64,000 bases of DNA from Roseateles_B flavus (GTDB lineage: Bacteria > Pseudomonadota > Gammaproteobacteria > Burkholderiales > Burkholderiaceae_C): the NCBI RefSeq assembly GCF_039872765.1, contig NZ_JBDPZC010000001.1:992001-1056000 (forward strand). Direction: 5' to 3'. Both the position numbers and the translations under genes were made by a program. Numbering within the stretch: the first letter of the stretch is position 1; every line of letters begins with the position of its first letter. The notes under the pieces are model-generated. The model did no database searches, was not told where the DNA came from, and saw only the letters and a program-made list of their open reading frames with translations. This document shows, one piece after another, positions 9,240-18,246 of this stretch.

Positions 9240-9968
9240 ATGCACGCGATGAACTTTGCACGCCTGGCCGCCGCCGGCCTTCTGGCCCTGGCCGCGACGA
9301 ATGGCTGGGCCAACGAGACGGTGATCAAGAAGGCCCTGGCCGAGCGCCTGCCCGGCTTCAAGGTGGACGAGGTGCGGCCCACGCCCATGCCCGGCATCTG
9401 GGAGGTGCGCACCGGCTCCGAGCTGCGCTACACCGATGCCGCCGGTAACTACCTCATCGAGGGCGAGTTGCTGGACCTGCGCGCCAAGAAGAACCTCACC
9501 GAGGAACGCGTGGCCAAGCTGACGGCCGTCGACTTCGCCAACCTGCCGCTGAAAGATGCCGTGATCTGGAAGACCGGCACCGGCAAACGCAAGATCGCAG
9601 TCTTCGCCGATCCCAACTGCGGCTACTGCAAGCGCTTCGAGCGCGCCCTGCAGGAGCTCAAGGACGTCACGGTCTACACCTTCGTCATCCCCATCCTCGG
9701 ACCGGATTCCGCGGACAAGACCCGCGCCATTGTCTGCGCCAAGGACCAGACCACGGCCTGGCGCTCGTGGATGCTGGACGGCACGGCGCCGACCCGGCCG
9801 GAAGGCAAGTGCGATGATTCCGCCATCGAGCGCAACCTGGCCTTCAGTCGCCGCCACCACATCAACAGCACGCCCGCCATCCTGTTCGAGGACGGCTCCC
9901 GCGTGCCGGGCGCAATGAGCGCCGAGCAGGTCGAGCGCAGGCTGCAGGCCCTCGCTGGCAAGTCCTGA
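9240..9968 (+). CDS. dsbC: Periplasmic thiol:disulfide isomerase DsbC
   Basis: 242 residues. It has a signal peptide (NFARLAAAGLLALAATNGWA), an N-terminal dimerisation domain of about 60 residues, a linker, and a thioredoxin fold with the redox motif CGYC in FADPNCGYCKRFERAL. A cis-proline (STPAILFEDG) near the end is also typical. A second cysteine pair, distant in sequence (IVCAKDQ and GKCDDS), matches the structural disulfide of DsbC. It reshuffles wrong disulfides in exported proteins, which may include the four-cysteine protein at 37602. Start: ATG triplets at 9237, 9240 and 9249 are all in frame. The AAGAGGA at 9228-9234 favours 9240. Confidence 0.92.
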   Translation: MHAMNFARLAAAGLLALAATNGWANETVIKKALAERLPGFKVDEVRPTPMPGIWEVRTGSELRYTDAAGNYLIEGELLDLRAKKNLTEERVAKLTAVDFANLPLKDAVIWKTGTGKRKIAVFADPNCGYCKRFERALQELKDVTVYTFVIPILGPDSADKTRAIVCAKDQTTAWRSWMLDGTAPTRPEGKCDDSAIERNLAFSRRHHINSTPAILFEDGSRVPGAMSAEQVERRLQALAGKS

Positions 9969-9972
9969 CCCC
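9958..9972 (-). repeat. Variant copy of the 15-bp repeated word, at the dsbC stop codon
   Basis: GCAAGTCCTGACCCC on the plus strand differs at one base from GCAAGACCTGACCCC, the complement of the word found at five other places. It spans the last codons and the stop of dsbC. The same variant arm occurs in the palindrome at 22241-22254. The nearby G/C-rich hairpin (9975-9990, GGGGCC-GAGC-GGCCCC) lacks a T run. Confidence 0.5.
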
Positions 9973-10028
9973 CGGGGGCCGAGCGGCCCCTGATCCCCCA
10001 ATCCAGTCCACCTCATCTCCACGCCGCC

Positions 10029-10475
10029 ATGTCTGAACCGGCCCTGCGTCCGCTGCCCCTGAACCCCATCGCCGTGCGCCTGGGCCACCTGAGCCTCCTG
10101 CCCTTTGTGCTGGGGGTGTTGCTGGCGTGGCTGGTGAGGGCTGATGTGCACGCCTATGTGGTGGACGGCCTGTCCAAGTACGCGGCGCTGATCGTCGCGA
10201 TGCTGGGCGGCATCCACTGGGGACTGGGCATGCGCCAGACCGTGCCGTCGCCGGCCCCCTTCATCTGGGGCACGGTGGCCGTGACGGGCGCCTGGGTGGG
10301 TGCCATCATGCAGGCCTATGCCGGGCTGGTCGTGCTGGGCGTGATGCTGATTGCCTGCTATGTCTGGGACCGCCGTCACTATCCTGGGCTCGGCGCCGGG
10401 GCCTGGCTGACCCTGCGCTTCCGGCTCAGCGCCGTCGCCGCCCTGTGCTGCTTCCTGGGTGCCGCGGCCACCTGA
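10029..10475 (+). CDS. DUF3429 family inner-membrane protein
   Basis: 148 residues with about four hydrophobic segments: LSLLPFVLGVLLAWL, YAALIVAMLGGIHWGLGM, a pair around residues 80-118, and LSAVAALCCFLGAAAT at the C terminus. The central GGIHWGLGM, joining helices one and two, is characteristic of DUF3429 membrane proteins. The function of the family is unknown. It follows dsbC after 60 bp and precedes the M61 peptidase by 38 bp, so 8083-13398 may be a single transcript. No catalytic motif is visible. Confidence 0.75.
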   Translation: MSEPALRPLPLNPIAVRLGHLSLLPFVLGVLLAWLVRADVHAYVVDGLSKYAALIVAMLGGIHWGLGMRQTVPSPAPFIWGTVAVTGAWVGAIMQAYAGLVVLGVMLIACYVWDRRHYPGLGAGAWLTLRFRLSAVAALCCFLGAAAT

Positions 10476-10513
10476 GCCCGCCTCCTTGTGACTGCCACCG
10501 ACGCTCGCCCACG

Positions 10514-12277
10514 ATGATCCACTACCGCATCTCGACCGCAGCGCTCCATGCCCATCTCTTCGACATCCAGCTGACGGTACCGGCGCCGGGTGCGAGCCAG
10601 CGCTTCTCGCTGCCGGTGTGGATCCCGGGCAGCTACATGGTGCGCGAGTTTTCCCGCCACCTGGGACCGATCACGGCACGCCAGGGTCGCCGGGAGCTGC
10701 CTGTGCGCCAGCTCAGCAAGAACGAATGGCAGGTGGACGGCCTGGGCAAGGGCCCGCTGGTGCTGAGCTACCAGGCCTACGCCTTCGACACCTCGGTGCG
10801 CTGTGCCTACCTCGACGCCCAGCGAGGCTTCTTCAACGCGGGCAGCCTGTGCCTGCAGGTGGAGGGCGCGCAGGACCAGACGCAGCAGATCCAGCTGGCG
10901 GACCTGCCCCGCGGCTGGCAGGTCGCCACGGCCATGCCGGCGGCCGGCGGAGCCCGCGCGCGACATCTCTACCAGGCCGCCGACTACGACGAGCTGCTGG
11001 ACCACCCCTTCGAGCTGGGCACCTTCTGGCGTGGCGAGTTCCAGGCCCGGGGCGTGCCCCATGAGTTCGTGGTGGCGGGCGCCCTGCCCATCTTCGACGG
11101 CGAGCGTCTGCTTCGCGATGCCCAGCGCATCTGCGAGGCCCAGATCGACTTCTGGCATGCGCAGGGCCGCAAGCGCGAGGCTCCTCCCTTCGGGCGTTAT
11201 GTCTTCCTGCTCAATGCCACGGAAGACGGCTACGGCGGCCTCGAGCACCGCGCCAGCACGGCCCTGATCGCCACCCGCCGCGACCTGCCCCGCCTGGGCC
11301 AGGCCGAGACCAGCGACGGCTATGTGCGCCTGCTCGGGCTGATCAGCCACGAGTATTTCCACACCTGGAACGTCAAGCGCCTGCGCCCGCGCGACTTCGC
11401 GCAGTTCCATTACGGGCAGGAGAACTACACCGAGCTGCTGTGGTTCTTCGAGGGCTTCACGTCCTACTATGACGACCTCTTTCTGGTGCGCGCCGGCCTC
11501 ATCGAGGAGGCCCGCTATCTCAAGCTGCTGACGGGCAATGTCAACACCGTGCTGTCCGGGCCGGGCCGCCTGCGCCAGTCCGTCGCTCAGAGCAGTTTTG
11601 AGGCCTGGACCAAGTACTACCGCCAGGACGAGAACAGCCCCAACAGCATCGTCAGCTACTACGTGAAGGGCTCCCTGCTGGCCCTGTGCCTGGACCTCAG
11701 CCTGCGTGCGGGCGGGGCCAAGGGTGCCAGCCTGGACGCGCTGATGCGCAAGCTCTGGCGCGAGACGCCGGAACGCCTGCTCAGCGAGGCGCAGGTGCTG
11801 GCGGCCGTCGAGTCCCTGGGCTCGGCCGAGCTGGCTGGCCATCTGCGGGACTGGATCCATGGCTGCGAGGACCTGCCTCTGGCGCCGCTGCTGGAGAAGT
11901 TCGGCGTGCAGTGGTCCGCCGACAAGCTGGGCCTGGCGCAGCGCCTGGGCCTGCGCGTGGGCGAGACCCAGGGCGTGCTCAGCGTCAGGCAGGTGTTCAG
12001 CGGCGGTGCGGCCGAGGCCGCGGGTCTGCAGGCGGGGGATGAGCTCATCGCCTGCAATGGCTGGCGCCTGCGCAAGCTGGACGACGCCCTGCTGAGCCTC
12101 GATCCCAAGGCGCCGCAGCGGCTGGAGTTCTGGGTGGGCCGTGAGCAGCGCGTGCTGGCCCTGCCACTGCGCCTGCCCCTGGATCGCCCGGCAGGCGCCC
12201 CGGTGCTGCTGAGCCTGACGGACAAGGCCCCGGCCCGGCTGCAGAGCCTGCGTCGGGCATGGCTGCAGGGCGGCTGA
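10514..12277 (+). CDS. M61-family metallopeptidase with C-terminal PDZ domain
   Basis: 587 residues. The N-terminal beta domain begins MIHYRISTAALHAHLFDIQL and includes VWIPGSYMVREFSRHL, typical of M61 (glycyl aminopeptidase-like) enzymes. The zinc site is HEYFH (His279, Glu280, His283) with the third ligand Glu313 in WFFEGFTSYY. A PDZ domain follows at about residues 480-560 (VRQVFSGGAAEAAGLQAGDE). All zinc and catalytic residues are present. There is no signal peptide, so it is probably cytoplasmic. It shares 19 bases with the DUF3108 gene downstream, indicating translational coupling. The substrate is unknown. Confidence 0.9.
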   Translation: MIHYRISTAALHAHLFDIQLTVPAPGASQRFSLPVWIPGSYMVREFSRHLGPITARQGRRELPVRQLSKNEWQVDGLGKGPLVLSYQAYAFDTSVRCAYLDAQRGFFNAGSLCLQVEGAQDQTQQIQLADLPRGWQVATAMPAAGGARARHLYQAADYDELLDHPFELGTFWRGEFQARGVPHEFVVAGALPIFDGERLLRDAQRICEAQIDFWHAQGRKREAPPFGRYVFLLNATEDGYGGLEHRASTALIATRRDLPRLGQAETSDGYVRLLGLISHEYFHTWNVKRLRPRDFAQFHYGQENYTELLWFFEGFTSYYDDLFLVRAGLIEEARYLKLLTGNVNTVLSGPGRLRQSVAQSSFEAWTKYYRQDENSPNSIVSYYVKGSLLALCLDLSLRAGGAKGASLDALMRKLWRETPERLLSEAQVLAAVESLGSAELAGHLRDWIHGCEDLPLAPLLEKFGVQWSADKLGLAQRLGLRVGETQGVLSVRQVFSGGAAEAAGLQAGDELIACNGWRLRKLDDALLSLDPKAPQRLEFWVGREQRVLALPLRLPLDRPAGAPVLLSLTDKAPARLQSLRRAWLQGG

Positions 12278-13398
12278 CACGCCGCACGCTCGGGGGCGGG
12301 GCCCTGCTGGCCCTGGCCGTGCTGTGCCTGCATGGCTGGGTGCTCGATCAGCTCGCTGACGAGGTGGCAGGGTGGCGTGAGCTGGCGCCCATGCCGCCGC
12401 GCCTCACCGCGGCTTTTGTTCGCACGCTCACGCCCAGCGCTCCTCCTGCGGCGAGGCCGGGCGAGCCCCGGCCGGCGCAGCCGTCTGCCGGCAAGGGGGC
12501 CGCGCCTGCGGCCGCAGCACCGGCCTCGGCGGCGTCATCGGCATCGCCCGTAGCACCCGACCCGGCGGCTTCAGCGCCCGAGGCGCCGCCGGCAGAGCCG
12601 TCCCGGACTGCAGAGGCAGAGGCGGCCGTGCCCGCCAGCCCGGCCGAGGCCGCCAGCGCCGTGGTGGGCGTGGTCGGCGTGGCGTCGGCAGCAGCGGCGG
12701 CCAGTGCCCCGGCCGACTTCCAGCCGGGCCCCGAATGGCCCGCCTCGACCCGGCTGGACTACAAGCTGCGTGGCAACTACCGGGGCGCGGTGACCGGCCG
12801 GGCGCGCGTGGAGTGGCTGCGCGAAGGCCGGCGCTACCAGGTGCATCTGGAGGTGGCGGTGGGGCCAGGTTTTGCCCCCCTGATCGCCCGCACCATGAGC
12901 AGCGAGGGCGTGCTGTCCCCCCAGGGCATCCAGCCCGAACGCTTCGATGAGGACACCCGCATCCTGCTGGCCGCACGGCGCCGCCTGACGCTGCAGTTCC
13001 TGGACCGCGAGCTCGTCTTCCCCAACGGCCGCCGTGAGTGGGCTCCCCCTGGCGTGCAGGACGCCGCCAGCCAGTTCGTGCAGCTGACCTGGCTTTTCCT
13101 GACCGGCCGCGAGACGCCCCGGCCTGGCCATGAGATCCGCCTGCCCCTGGCCCTGCCGCGCAAGCTCTATGCCTGGCGCTATGTGGTCGAGGGGGAGGAG
13201 CAATTGGACACCCCCATGGGCCCACTGGCGGCCTGGCACCTGCGCCCGCTGGCCGAGAACACCGGCAGCGACCTGCGCGCCGAGGTCTGGCTCGCGCCTT
13301 CGCTTCAATACCTGCCGGTGCGGCTGATGATTCGCCAGGACGAGCAGACCTGGATCGACCTGATGCTGCAGTCGGCCCCGCTGCAGGCCGCGCCCTGA
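12259..13398 (+). CDS. DUF3108 domain protein with N-terminal membrane anchor
   Basis: 379 residues. An N-terminal hydrophobic segment (LGGGALLALAVLCLHGWVL, about 10-28) acts as an anchor or uncleaved signal. It is followed by a long Ala/Pro/Glu/Ser-rich linker (about 55-155) resembling periplasm-spanning linkers. The DUF3108 beta domain covers about 160-375, beginning STRLDYKLRGNYRGAVTGRA and containing the family feature of a membrane-proximal lipocalin-like sheet. The placement (inner-membrane anchor, periplasmic domain) is inferred from the anchor and linker. It overlaps the M61 gene by 19 bases. Its function is unknown. Confidence 0.8.
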   Translation: MAAGRLTRRTLGGGALLALAVLCLHGWVLDQLADEVAGWRELAPMPPRLTAAFVRTLTPSAPPAARPGEPRPAQPSAGKGAAPAAAAPASAASSASPVAPDPAASAPEAPPAEPSRTAEAEAAVPASPAEAASAVVGVVGVASAAAAASAPADFQPGPEWPASTRLDYKLRGNYRGAVTGRARVEWLREGRRYQVHLEVAVGPGFAPLIARTMSSEGVLSPQGIQPERFDEDTRILLAARRRLTLQFLDRELVFPNGRREWAPPGVQDAASQFVQLTWLFLTGRETPRPGHEIRLPLALPRKLYAWRYVVEGEEQLDTPMGPLAAWHLRPLAENTGSDLRAEVWLAPSLQYLPVRLMIRQDEQTWIDLMLQSAPLQAAP

Positions 13399-13450
13399 AG
13401 ACCCGGCACCGGCGCCCCGTATAGTTGCGCAAATTCCAAGGAGTTACACC

Positions 13451-14242
13451 ATGAGCCAGTACGAATGCATCCTGACCGAGGTGCGCGGCGACGGTCCCCG
13501 CAAGACCGGCCTGATCACCCTGAACCGCCCCAAGCAGCTCAACGCCCTGAACGACCAGCTGATGGACGAGCTGGGCCAGGCGCTGCTGGCCTTCGACGCC
13601 GATGACGGCATCGGCTGCATCGTGCTGACCGGCTCCGAGCGCGCCTTCGCGGCGGGCGCCGACATCCCCACCATGGCCCCGCACAACTTCATGAGCGCCT
13701 TCAAGAGCGGCCTGATCTCCAAGAACTGGGAGACCATCCTGCAGGTCCGCAAGCCCGTGATCGGTGCCGTCGCCGGCTTCGCCCTGGGAGGCGGCTGCGA
13801 GCTGGCCATGATGTGCGACTTCATCATCGCCGCGGACACCGCCAAGTTCGGCCAGCCCGAGATCAAGCTGGGCATCATCCCCGGCGCCGGCGGCACGCAG
13901 CGCCTGCCCCGCGCCGTGGGCAAGAGCAAGGCCATGGACCTGCTGCTCACCGCCCGCATGATGGACGCGGCCGAAGCCGAGCGCGGCGGTCTGGTGTCCC
14001 GTGTGGTGCCGGCCGACAAGCTGCTGGAAGAGGCCCTGGCCGCTGCCCAGACCATCAACGGCTTCAGCGCACCTTCGACGATGCTGATCAAGGAACTGGT
14101 CAACCGCAGTTTCGAGGGCCCGCTGCTGGACGGCGTGGCCGTGGAGCGCCGCTATTTCCACGCCCTGTTCGGCACCGACGACCAGCGCGAGGGCATGGAT
14201 GCCTTCCTGAACAAGCGTGCCCCGGACTTCAAGCATCGCTGA
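13451..14242 (+). CDS. Enoyl-CoA hydratase (crotonase family)
   Basis: 263 residues. Hydrates trans-2-enoyl-CoA in fatty-acid or phenylacetate-type beta-oxidation. Both catalytic glutamates of mitochondrial-type hydratase are in place: Glu117 in LGGGCELAMMCD and Glu137 in GQPEIKLGIIPGAGGTQRL. The oxyanion-hole segment AAGADIPTM is present. The Shine-Dalgarno AAGGAG lies 11 bases before the ATG (AAGGAGTTACACC). No other beta-oxidation gene lies nearby, so the pathway assignment stays open. It could be the PaaF-type or the general short-chain enzyme. Confidence 0.93.
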   Translation: MSQYECILTEVRGDGPRKTGLITLNRPKQLNALNDQLMDELGQALLAFDADDGIGCIVLTGSERAFAAGADIPTMAPHNFMSAFKSGLISKNWETILQVRKPVIGAVAGFALGGGCELAMMCDFIIAADTAKFGQPEIKLGIIPGAGGTQRLPRAVGKSKAMDLLLTARMMDAAEAERGGLVSRVVPADKLLEEALAAAQTINGFSAPSTMLIKELVNRSFEGPLLDGVAVERRYFHALFGTDDQREGMDAFLNKRAPDFKHR

Positions 14243-14249
14243 TGCATCG

Positions 14250-14283
14250 CAAACAATCCGCCGTGCGAATGATGGATTGTTTG
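14250..14283. repeat. Perfect 10-bp inverted repeat after the hydratase gene
   Basis: CAAACAATCC (14250-14259), 14-base spacer, GGATTGTTTG (14274-14283). It starts 8 bp past the hydratase stop. It has no T run, so it is either a weak terminator or an operator for the DUF4148 gene that starts 135 bp further on. The sequence does not decide between these. Confidence 0.5.
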
Positions 14284-14417
14284 TGAATTAGCAATAGATT
14301 CTTGCCGCGGCCCTGGTGTTTCTACTAGGTCTCGATCCCTACAGTCACGGTCATGGACAGACGCCTTGCGGTCGCAAGGCGCCTCAAGCCCCGAACCTCA
14401 CTGCAAAGGATCGCCTC

Positions 14418-14846
14418 ATGAACACCCTGTCTCGCACCGTCGCCCTGGCTTTCGTCGCTGCCCTGGGCCTGCCCGCCCTGGCCCAGACGGGCGCTTCGCC
14501 CACCCGCGAAGCAGTCATCGCCGAACTGCAGCGTGCCCGCGCCAGCGGCGAGCTGGCCCGCATGAACAGCGAGGACACCGCGCTCTTCGGCCAGCCCCTG
14601 GCACCGGCGGCCACCGCCATGGCAAAGAAGGACGCCACCAAGCCGGCGGCCAAGCCCGAGCAGGCGCAGCCCGCTGCCCCGGCGGCTTCCCGCGAAGCCG
14701 TGAAGGCCGAGCTGCAGCGCGCCCGTCAGGCGGGTGAGATGGACTACGCCCAGGCCGAGCTGGGCCCGCGCCTGAATGAAGGTGCCGGCAGCAAGCTACC
14801 GGCCGACCGGGTGCTGGCCGGCCAGCCGGTGCAGGCTGCGCGCTGA
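14418..14846 (+). CDS. Small secreted DUF4148 protein
   Basis: 142 residues with signal peptide MNTLSRTVALAFVAALGLPA and likely cleavage after ALA-Q. The mature part holds two related repeats: TREAVIAELQRARASGELAR and SREAVKAELQRARQAGEMDY. Each is the short helical DUF4148 motif, joined by an Ala/Pro/Lys-rich linker. DUF4148 proteins are abundant in Burkholderiales as small exported proteins of unknown function. An 8-bp hairpin lies just after the gene. The duplicated motif is visible directly; the periplasmic location is inferred. Confidence 0.8.
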   Translation: MNTLSRTVALAFVAALGLPALAQTGASPTREAVIAELQRARASGELARMNSEDTALFGQPLAPAATAMAKKDATKPAAKPEQAQPAAPAASREAVKAELQRARQAGEMDYAQAELGPRLNEGAGSKLPADRVLAGQPVQAAR

Positions 14847-14857
14847 CAGGTTGCAGC

Positions 14858-14880
14858 CCTGGCGGCCGCGTGCCGCCAGG
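14858..14880. terminator. Hairpin between convergent genes, possible bidirectional terminator
   Basis: Stem CCTGGCGG (14858-14865), 7-base loop, CCGCCAGG (14873-14880). It lies between the DUF4148 stop (14846) and the convergent secreted-protein stop (14899). No clear T run on either strand, so termination strength is uncertain. Confidence 0.5.
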
Positions 14881-14898
14881 TCGGGTCGGGGTCGCGGC

Positions 14899-16425
14899 TC
14901 AGTAGGTGGCGCTGAAGCTCACGCCCGAAAAGGTGCTGACGCCGTAGAGACCGAAGTACCAAGTGCCGGCCGGCACATTGTTGATGACGATCTGCTCTGC
15001 GTTGCCCGGTGCGCGAGACACCACCGTGTATGTGGCCGCGCTGGGCAGGCCGCCCAGGCGACCGTAGATGTCGGCGTTGCCCGTGCCAGGCCCGGACAGC
15101 GTCACGGTGAGGCTGGTGTGACCTGTTGGCACCGTGACCTTGAAGTACCGCCATTCGCCTGCATTGGCCGACAGGTTGACCGCGGGGCCGTTGCTGCTCA
15201 GCGTGGTGACGGCCGGCTGGTTGTCCAGCACATAGCGCCGCGCGTAGACATCGACATCGCTGCCGTTGTAGACGCGCCAGGCCAGCATGGCCTCGCCGGC
15301 AGGGCTCACGCCAAGGGAGGTGAGGTCCGGCACCATCGTGCTGGTGCCGGTGTAGGCAACCTGCTCTCCACCCAGCGCCGTGCCATTGGGACCGTACATC
15401 CGCAGCATGACCTTCGCCGCGGCAGTGGGGTCGTCCGTGCGATTGCTGCTGATCCAGCTGACGACGAAGGACCCGTCCTCGGCCATGCCCACCCGGGATC
15501 CGGCCTGGTCACCCAGGGTGGTTTCATTGACGCGGAACTCCGCACCCTGCTTGATGCCATAGCGGTCAAGGCGCTGGCCATAGACCCCGCGGTAGCTGCC
15601 ATCCTGCCCCGTGCTCTCCCAGGTCACGATGGCCTCGCCCCCAGGCGTCATGCCCAGGCGGCAATTTCCCTGGCTGTCCGGGGTGTAGCTGTTCACCTTC
15701 AGGGCGGGGCTCTGGCTGCTGCCCGCGGCCCCAAAGCGTCGATAGAAGACGTCGTAGTCGTGGGCCGCACCGGTGTTCGACCGGCCCGTCCAGACAATGC
15801 CCACGCCGCCCGTCTCATCGATGGCCAGACCCTGCACGTACTGCCCGGTCGATGCGGGGGCGACCTGCATTACAGGGCTGGTGGGCTGGCCCGCGGACGA
15901 AAACGTGCGAACAAAGGGCGTGAGCGTCCCGCTTGACTGCACGACAGTCCAGCTGATGGCCATGTGGCCACTCGCGGTGCTGGCCACCAGGGCCATCATG
16001 GCGTTCTCTCCGCTGACCTGGTTGACCTTGAACCTGGGGACCTTTACCGCGCCATTGCGCTGATAGACGGTGAGGTAGACCGCATTGCCATTGCCGTCCT
16101 TCTCATAGCTTGTCACGGCGTAGTTGCCGAAGGCATCCAGAGCGGTCGTATCACCTTGGGGCGTCACGAACCACTCGTCGGACTGGATGGCGGCGCCGGT
16201 CCCGTCATAGCGCTGCATGAAGAAGGCGTTGCTGCGGGCGGCATCCATCCAGAGCACCAGCTGATCGCCATTGGCGCCGACGGCGACGTTGGCCAGGTAC
16301 TGCGATCCCAGCCGGTAGTTGTTGACGATGAATGCGGGCCCCAGGTCAGCCGCGCTTGCAGCGACGGGTGCCAGGCTCGCCAGGGTGGCGGCCAGCAGGC
16401 CGCACAGCTTCTTTGAAATTTTCAT
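14899..16425 (-). CDS. Secreted repeat protein with C-terminal PPC-like beta domain
   Basis: 508 residues with signal peptide MKISKKLCGLLAATLASLAP and cleavage near ASAA-D. The body is about six degenerate repeats of 55-65 residues of the form 'F-V-N ... G ... G-x-(F/A)-V-(V/T)-W ... D/G ... Y-x-Q-R', for example DGSFVVSWISSNRTDDPTAA. This suggests a beta-propeller-like fold. Residues about 415-508 look like a bacterial pre-peptidase C-terminal (PPC) domain (WRYFKVTVPTGHTSLTVTLS and PAGTWYFGLYG). No protease motif is seen. PPC domains are common on type II secretion substrates, so this is a candidate client of the system at 28-42 kb. The start at 16425 is chosen because the signal peptide begins there. 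Confidence 0.75.
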   Translation of the reverse strand: MKISKKLCGLLAATLASLAPVAASAADLGPAFIVNNYRLGSQYLANVAVGANGDQLVLWMDAARSNAFFMQRYDGTGAAIQSDEWFVTPQGDTTALDAFGNYAVTSYEKDGNGNAVYLTVYQRNGAVKVPRFKVNQVSGENAMMALVASTASGHMAISWTVVQSSGTLTPFVRTFSSAGQPTSPVMQVAPASTGQYVQGLAIDETGGVGIVWTGRSNTGAAHDYDVFYRRFGAAGSSQSPALKVNSYTPDSQGNCRLGMTPGGEAIVTWESTGQDGSYRGVYGQRLDRYGIKQGAEFRVNETTLGDQAGSRVGMAEDGSFVVSWISSNRTDDPTAAAKVMLRMYGPNGTALGGEQVAYTGTSTMVPDLTSLGVSPAGEAMLAWRVYNGSDVDVYARRYVLDNQPAVTTLSSNGPAVNLSANAGEWRYFKVTVPTGHTSLTVTLSGPGTGNADIYGRLGGLPSAATYTVVSRAPGNAEQIVINNVPAGTWYFGLYGVSTFSGVSFSATY

Positions 16426-16556
16426 GGACTCCCTCGATTGGTTCCTGCGCTCAAGTGGCAGGCCGGCATAGTAGCCGACAATAACCAACGAAATGAACGT
16501 CCATTTTGGGTAAGCGCGAACCTGGCGGCAGTGGGCCGCGGCGGGCCTGGCTTCAA

Positions 16557-16582
16557 GAAAAAGGCGACCCGAAGGTCGCCTT
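16557..16582 (-). terminator. Rho-independent terminator of lysS
   Basis: Hairpin AAGGCGACC-CGAA-GGTCGCCTT (16561-16582) with a T run on the minus strand (A run 16557-16562). It lies 53 bp past the lysS stop. Confidence 0.9.
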
Positions 16583-16634
16583 GCAAGGGAGGCCGGCCGA
16601 TGCCGGTCTATCCGGAATGGACTGTGCCCGTGTC

Positions 16635-18158
16635 TCAGCCCTCGCGGCGCAGCGCCGGGAACAGGATCACGTCGCGGATGCTGGGCGAGTCGGTGATCAG
16701 CATCATCAGGCGGTCGATGCCGATGCCGCAGCCGCCGGTCGGGGGCATGCCGTATTCCAGGGCGCGGATGAAGTCGGCGTCATAGAACATGGCCTCGTCG
16801 TCACCGGCTTCCTTGTTGGCGACCTGCGCGTGGAAGCGCGCGGCCTGATCTTCCGCATCATTCAGCTCGGAGAAGCCGTTGGCGTACTCGCGGCCGGTGA
16901 TGAAGAGCTCGAAGCGCTCGGTGATCTTGGGGTTGGTGTCCGAGGCGCGGGCCAGGGGCGAGACCTCGACGGGGTAGTCGATGATGAAGGTCGGCTGCCA
17001 CAGCTTCTCTTCGACCACGGCCTCGAACATGCCGAACTGCAGCTCAGGCAGGGTCCAGTGCTTGGGGGCTTCCTCGCCCAGGTCCTTGAGCTTGGCGCGC
17101 AGGACGTCGGCGTTGTCGGCCTCGCTCTCGCTGAGGCCGGCGTGGGCCACCAGGGAGTCGCGCACCGAGAGGCGTGCGAAGGGCTGGTCCAGGTGCACTT
17201 CCTTGCCGGCGTAGGTGACGCGGGCGTTGCCGGTGGCGGCGCGCGCGGCGTGGCGCAGCACTTCCTCGGTGAAGTCCATCAGATCATGGTGCGTCCAGTA
17301 GGCCGCATAGAACTCCATCATCGTGAACTCGGGGTTGTGCCGGACCGAGATGCCTTCGTTGCGGAAATTGCGGTTGATCTCGAACACGCGCTCGAAGCCG
17401 CCCACGATCAGGCGCTTGAGGTAGAGCTCCGGGGCGATGCGCAGGAACATCTCCTGGTCCAGCGCGTTGTGGTGGGTCACGAAAGGCTTGGCATTGGCAC
17501 CGCCGGGGATGGGGTGCAGCATGGGCGTCTCGACCTCCAGGAAGCCGTGCTCGACCATGTAGCCGCGGATGGAGGACACGGCCTTGGAGCGGGCCACGAA
17601 ACGGGCGCGGGCGTGCTCGTCGGTGATGAGATCGACGTAGCGCTGGCGGTACTTCTGCTCCTGGTCACTCATGCCATGGAACTTGTCCGGCAGCGGGCGC
17701 AGGCTCTTGGTCAGCAGGCGCAGCACGCTGACGCGCACCGACAGCTCGCCGGTCTTGGTGCGGAACAACGTGCCCTCGGCGCCGACGATGTCGCCCAGGT
17801 CCATGTGCTTGAAGCTCTCGTAGACCTCCTCGCCCACGCCATCCTTGGTGATGAAGAGCTGGATGCGCCCGGTGGCGTCCTGCAGCGTGCCGAAGGAAGC
17901 CTTGCCCATGATGCGCTTGAGCATCAGGCGGCCCGCCACGCTGACCTGCACGGCCTGCGGCTCGAGCTCTTCATTGGCGATGTCGCCATAGCGCTGGGCC
18001 AGGGGCAGGGCGCGGTGCTGGGGCTTGAAATCGTTGGGGAAGGGGACGCTGGTCTTGGCGCGCAGGGCGGCCAGCTTCTCGCGGCGCTCGGTGATGAGCT
18101 GGTTCTCGTCCTGGGCGGGCGCGGCGTGGTGCGGCTGGGCGGGGGTGTGCTGGGTCAT
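16635..18158 (-). CDS. lysS: Lysyl-tRNA synthetase, class II
   Basis: 507 residues, standard for class II LysRS. It has an N-terminal OB-fold anticodon-binding domain (VSVAGRLMLKRIMGKASFGT). Class II motif 1 is near FLEVETPMLHPIPGG, motif 2 is FEINRNFRNEGISVRHNPEF, and motif 3 is GCGIGIDRLMML. The ATG at 18158 (MTQHTPAQ) is preferred over an in-frame TTG two codons upstream. It is an isolated gene with its own terminator, divergent from glycan locus 1. Identity is secure. Confidence 0.98.
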   Translation of the reverse strand: MTQHTPAQPHHAAPAQDENQLITERREKLAALRAKTSVPFPNDFKPQHRALPLAQRYGDIANEELEPQAVQVSVAGRLMLKRIMGKASFGTLQDATGRIQLFITKDGVGEEVYESFKHMDLGDIVGAEGTLFRTKTGELSVRVSVLRLLTKSLRPLPDKFHGMSDQEQKYRQRYVDLITDEHARARFVARSKAVSSIRGYMVEHGFLEVETPMLHPIPGGANAKPFVTHHNALDQEMFLRIAPELYLKRLIVGGFERVFEINRNFRNEGISVRHNPEFTMMEFYAAYWTHHDLMDFTEEVLRHAARAATGNARVTYAGKEVHLDQPFARLSVRDSLVAHAGLSESEADNADVLRAKLKDLGEEAPKHWTLPELQFGMFEAVVEEKLWQPTFIIDYPVEVSPLARASDTNPKITERFELFITGREYANGFSELNDAEDQAARFHAQVANKEAGDDEAMFYDADFIRALEYGMPPTGGCGIGIDRLMMLITDSPSIRDVILFPALRREG

Positions 18159-18246
18159 GCTCAACTCGTTGAATTTGCTGCGATTTTAGGCGCTTTCGGG
18201 GAGGGCGCCCTCGTAGAATCGGACCCTTCGCCCTTGACGGTCGTCC

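Noticed and set aside
18159..18164. TTG start two codons upstream of the lysS ATG
   Set aside because: The ATG at 18158 gives a normal N terminus; no reason to prefer the TTG.
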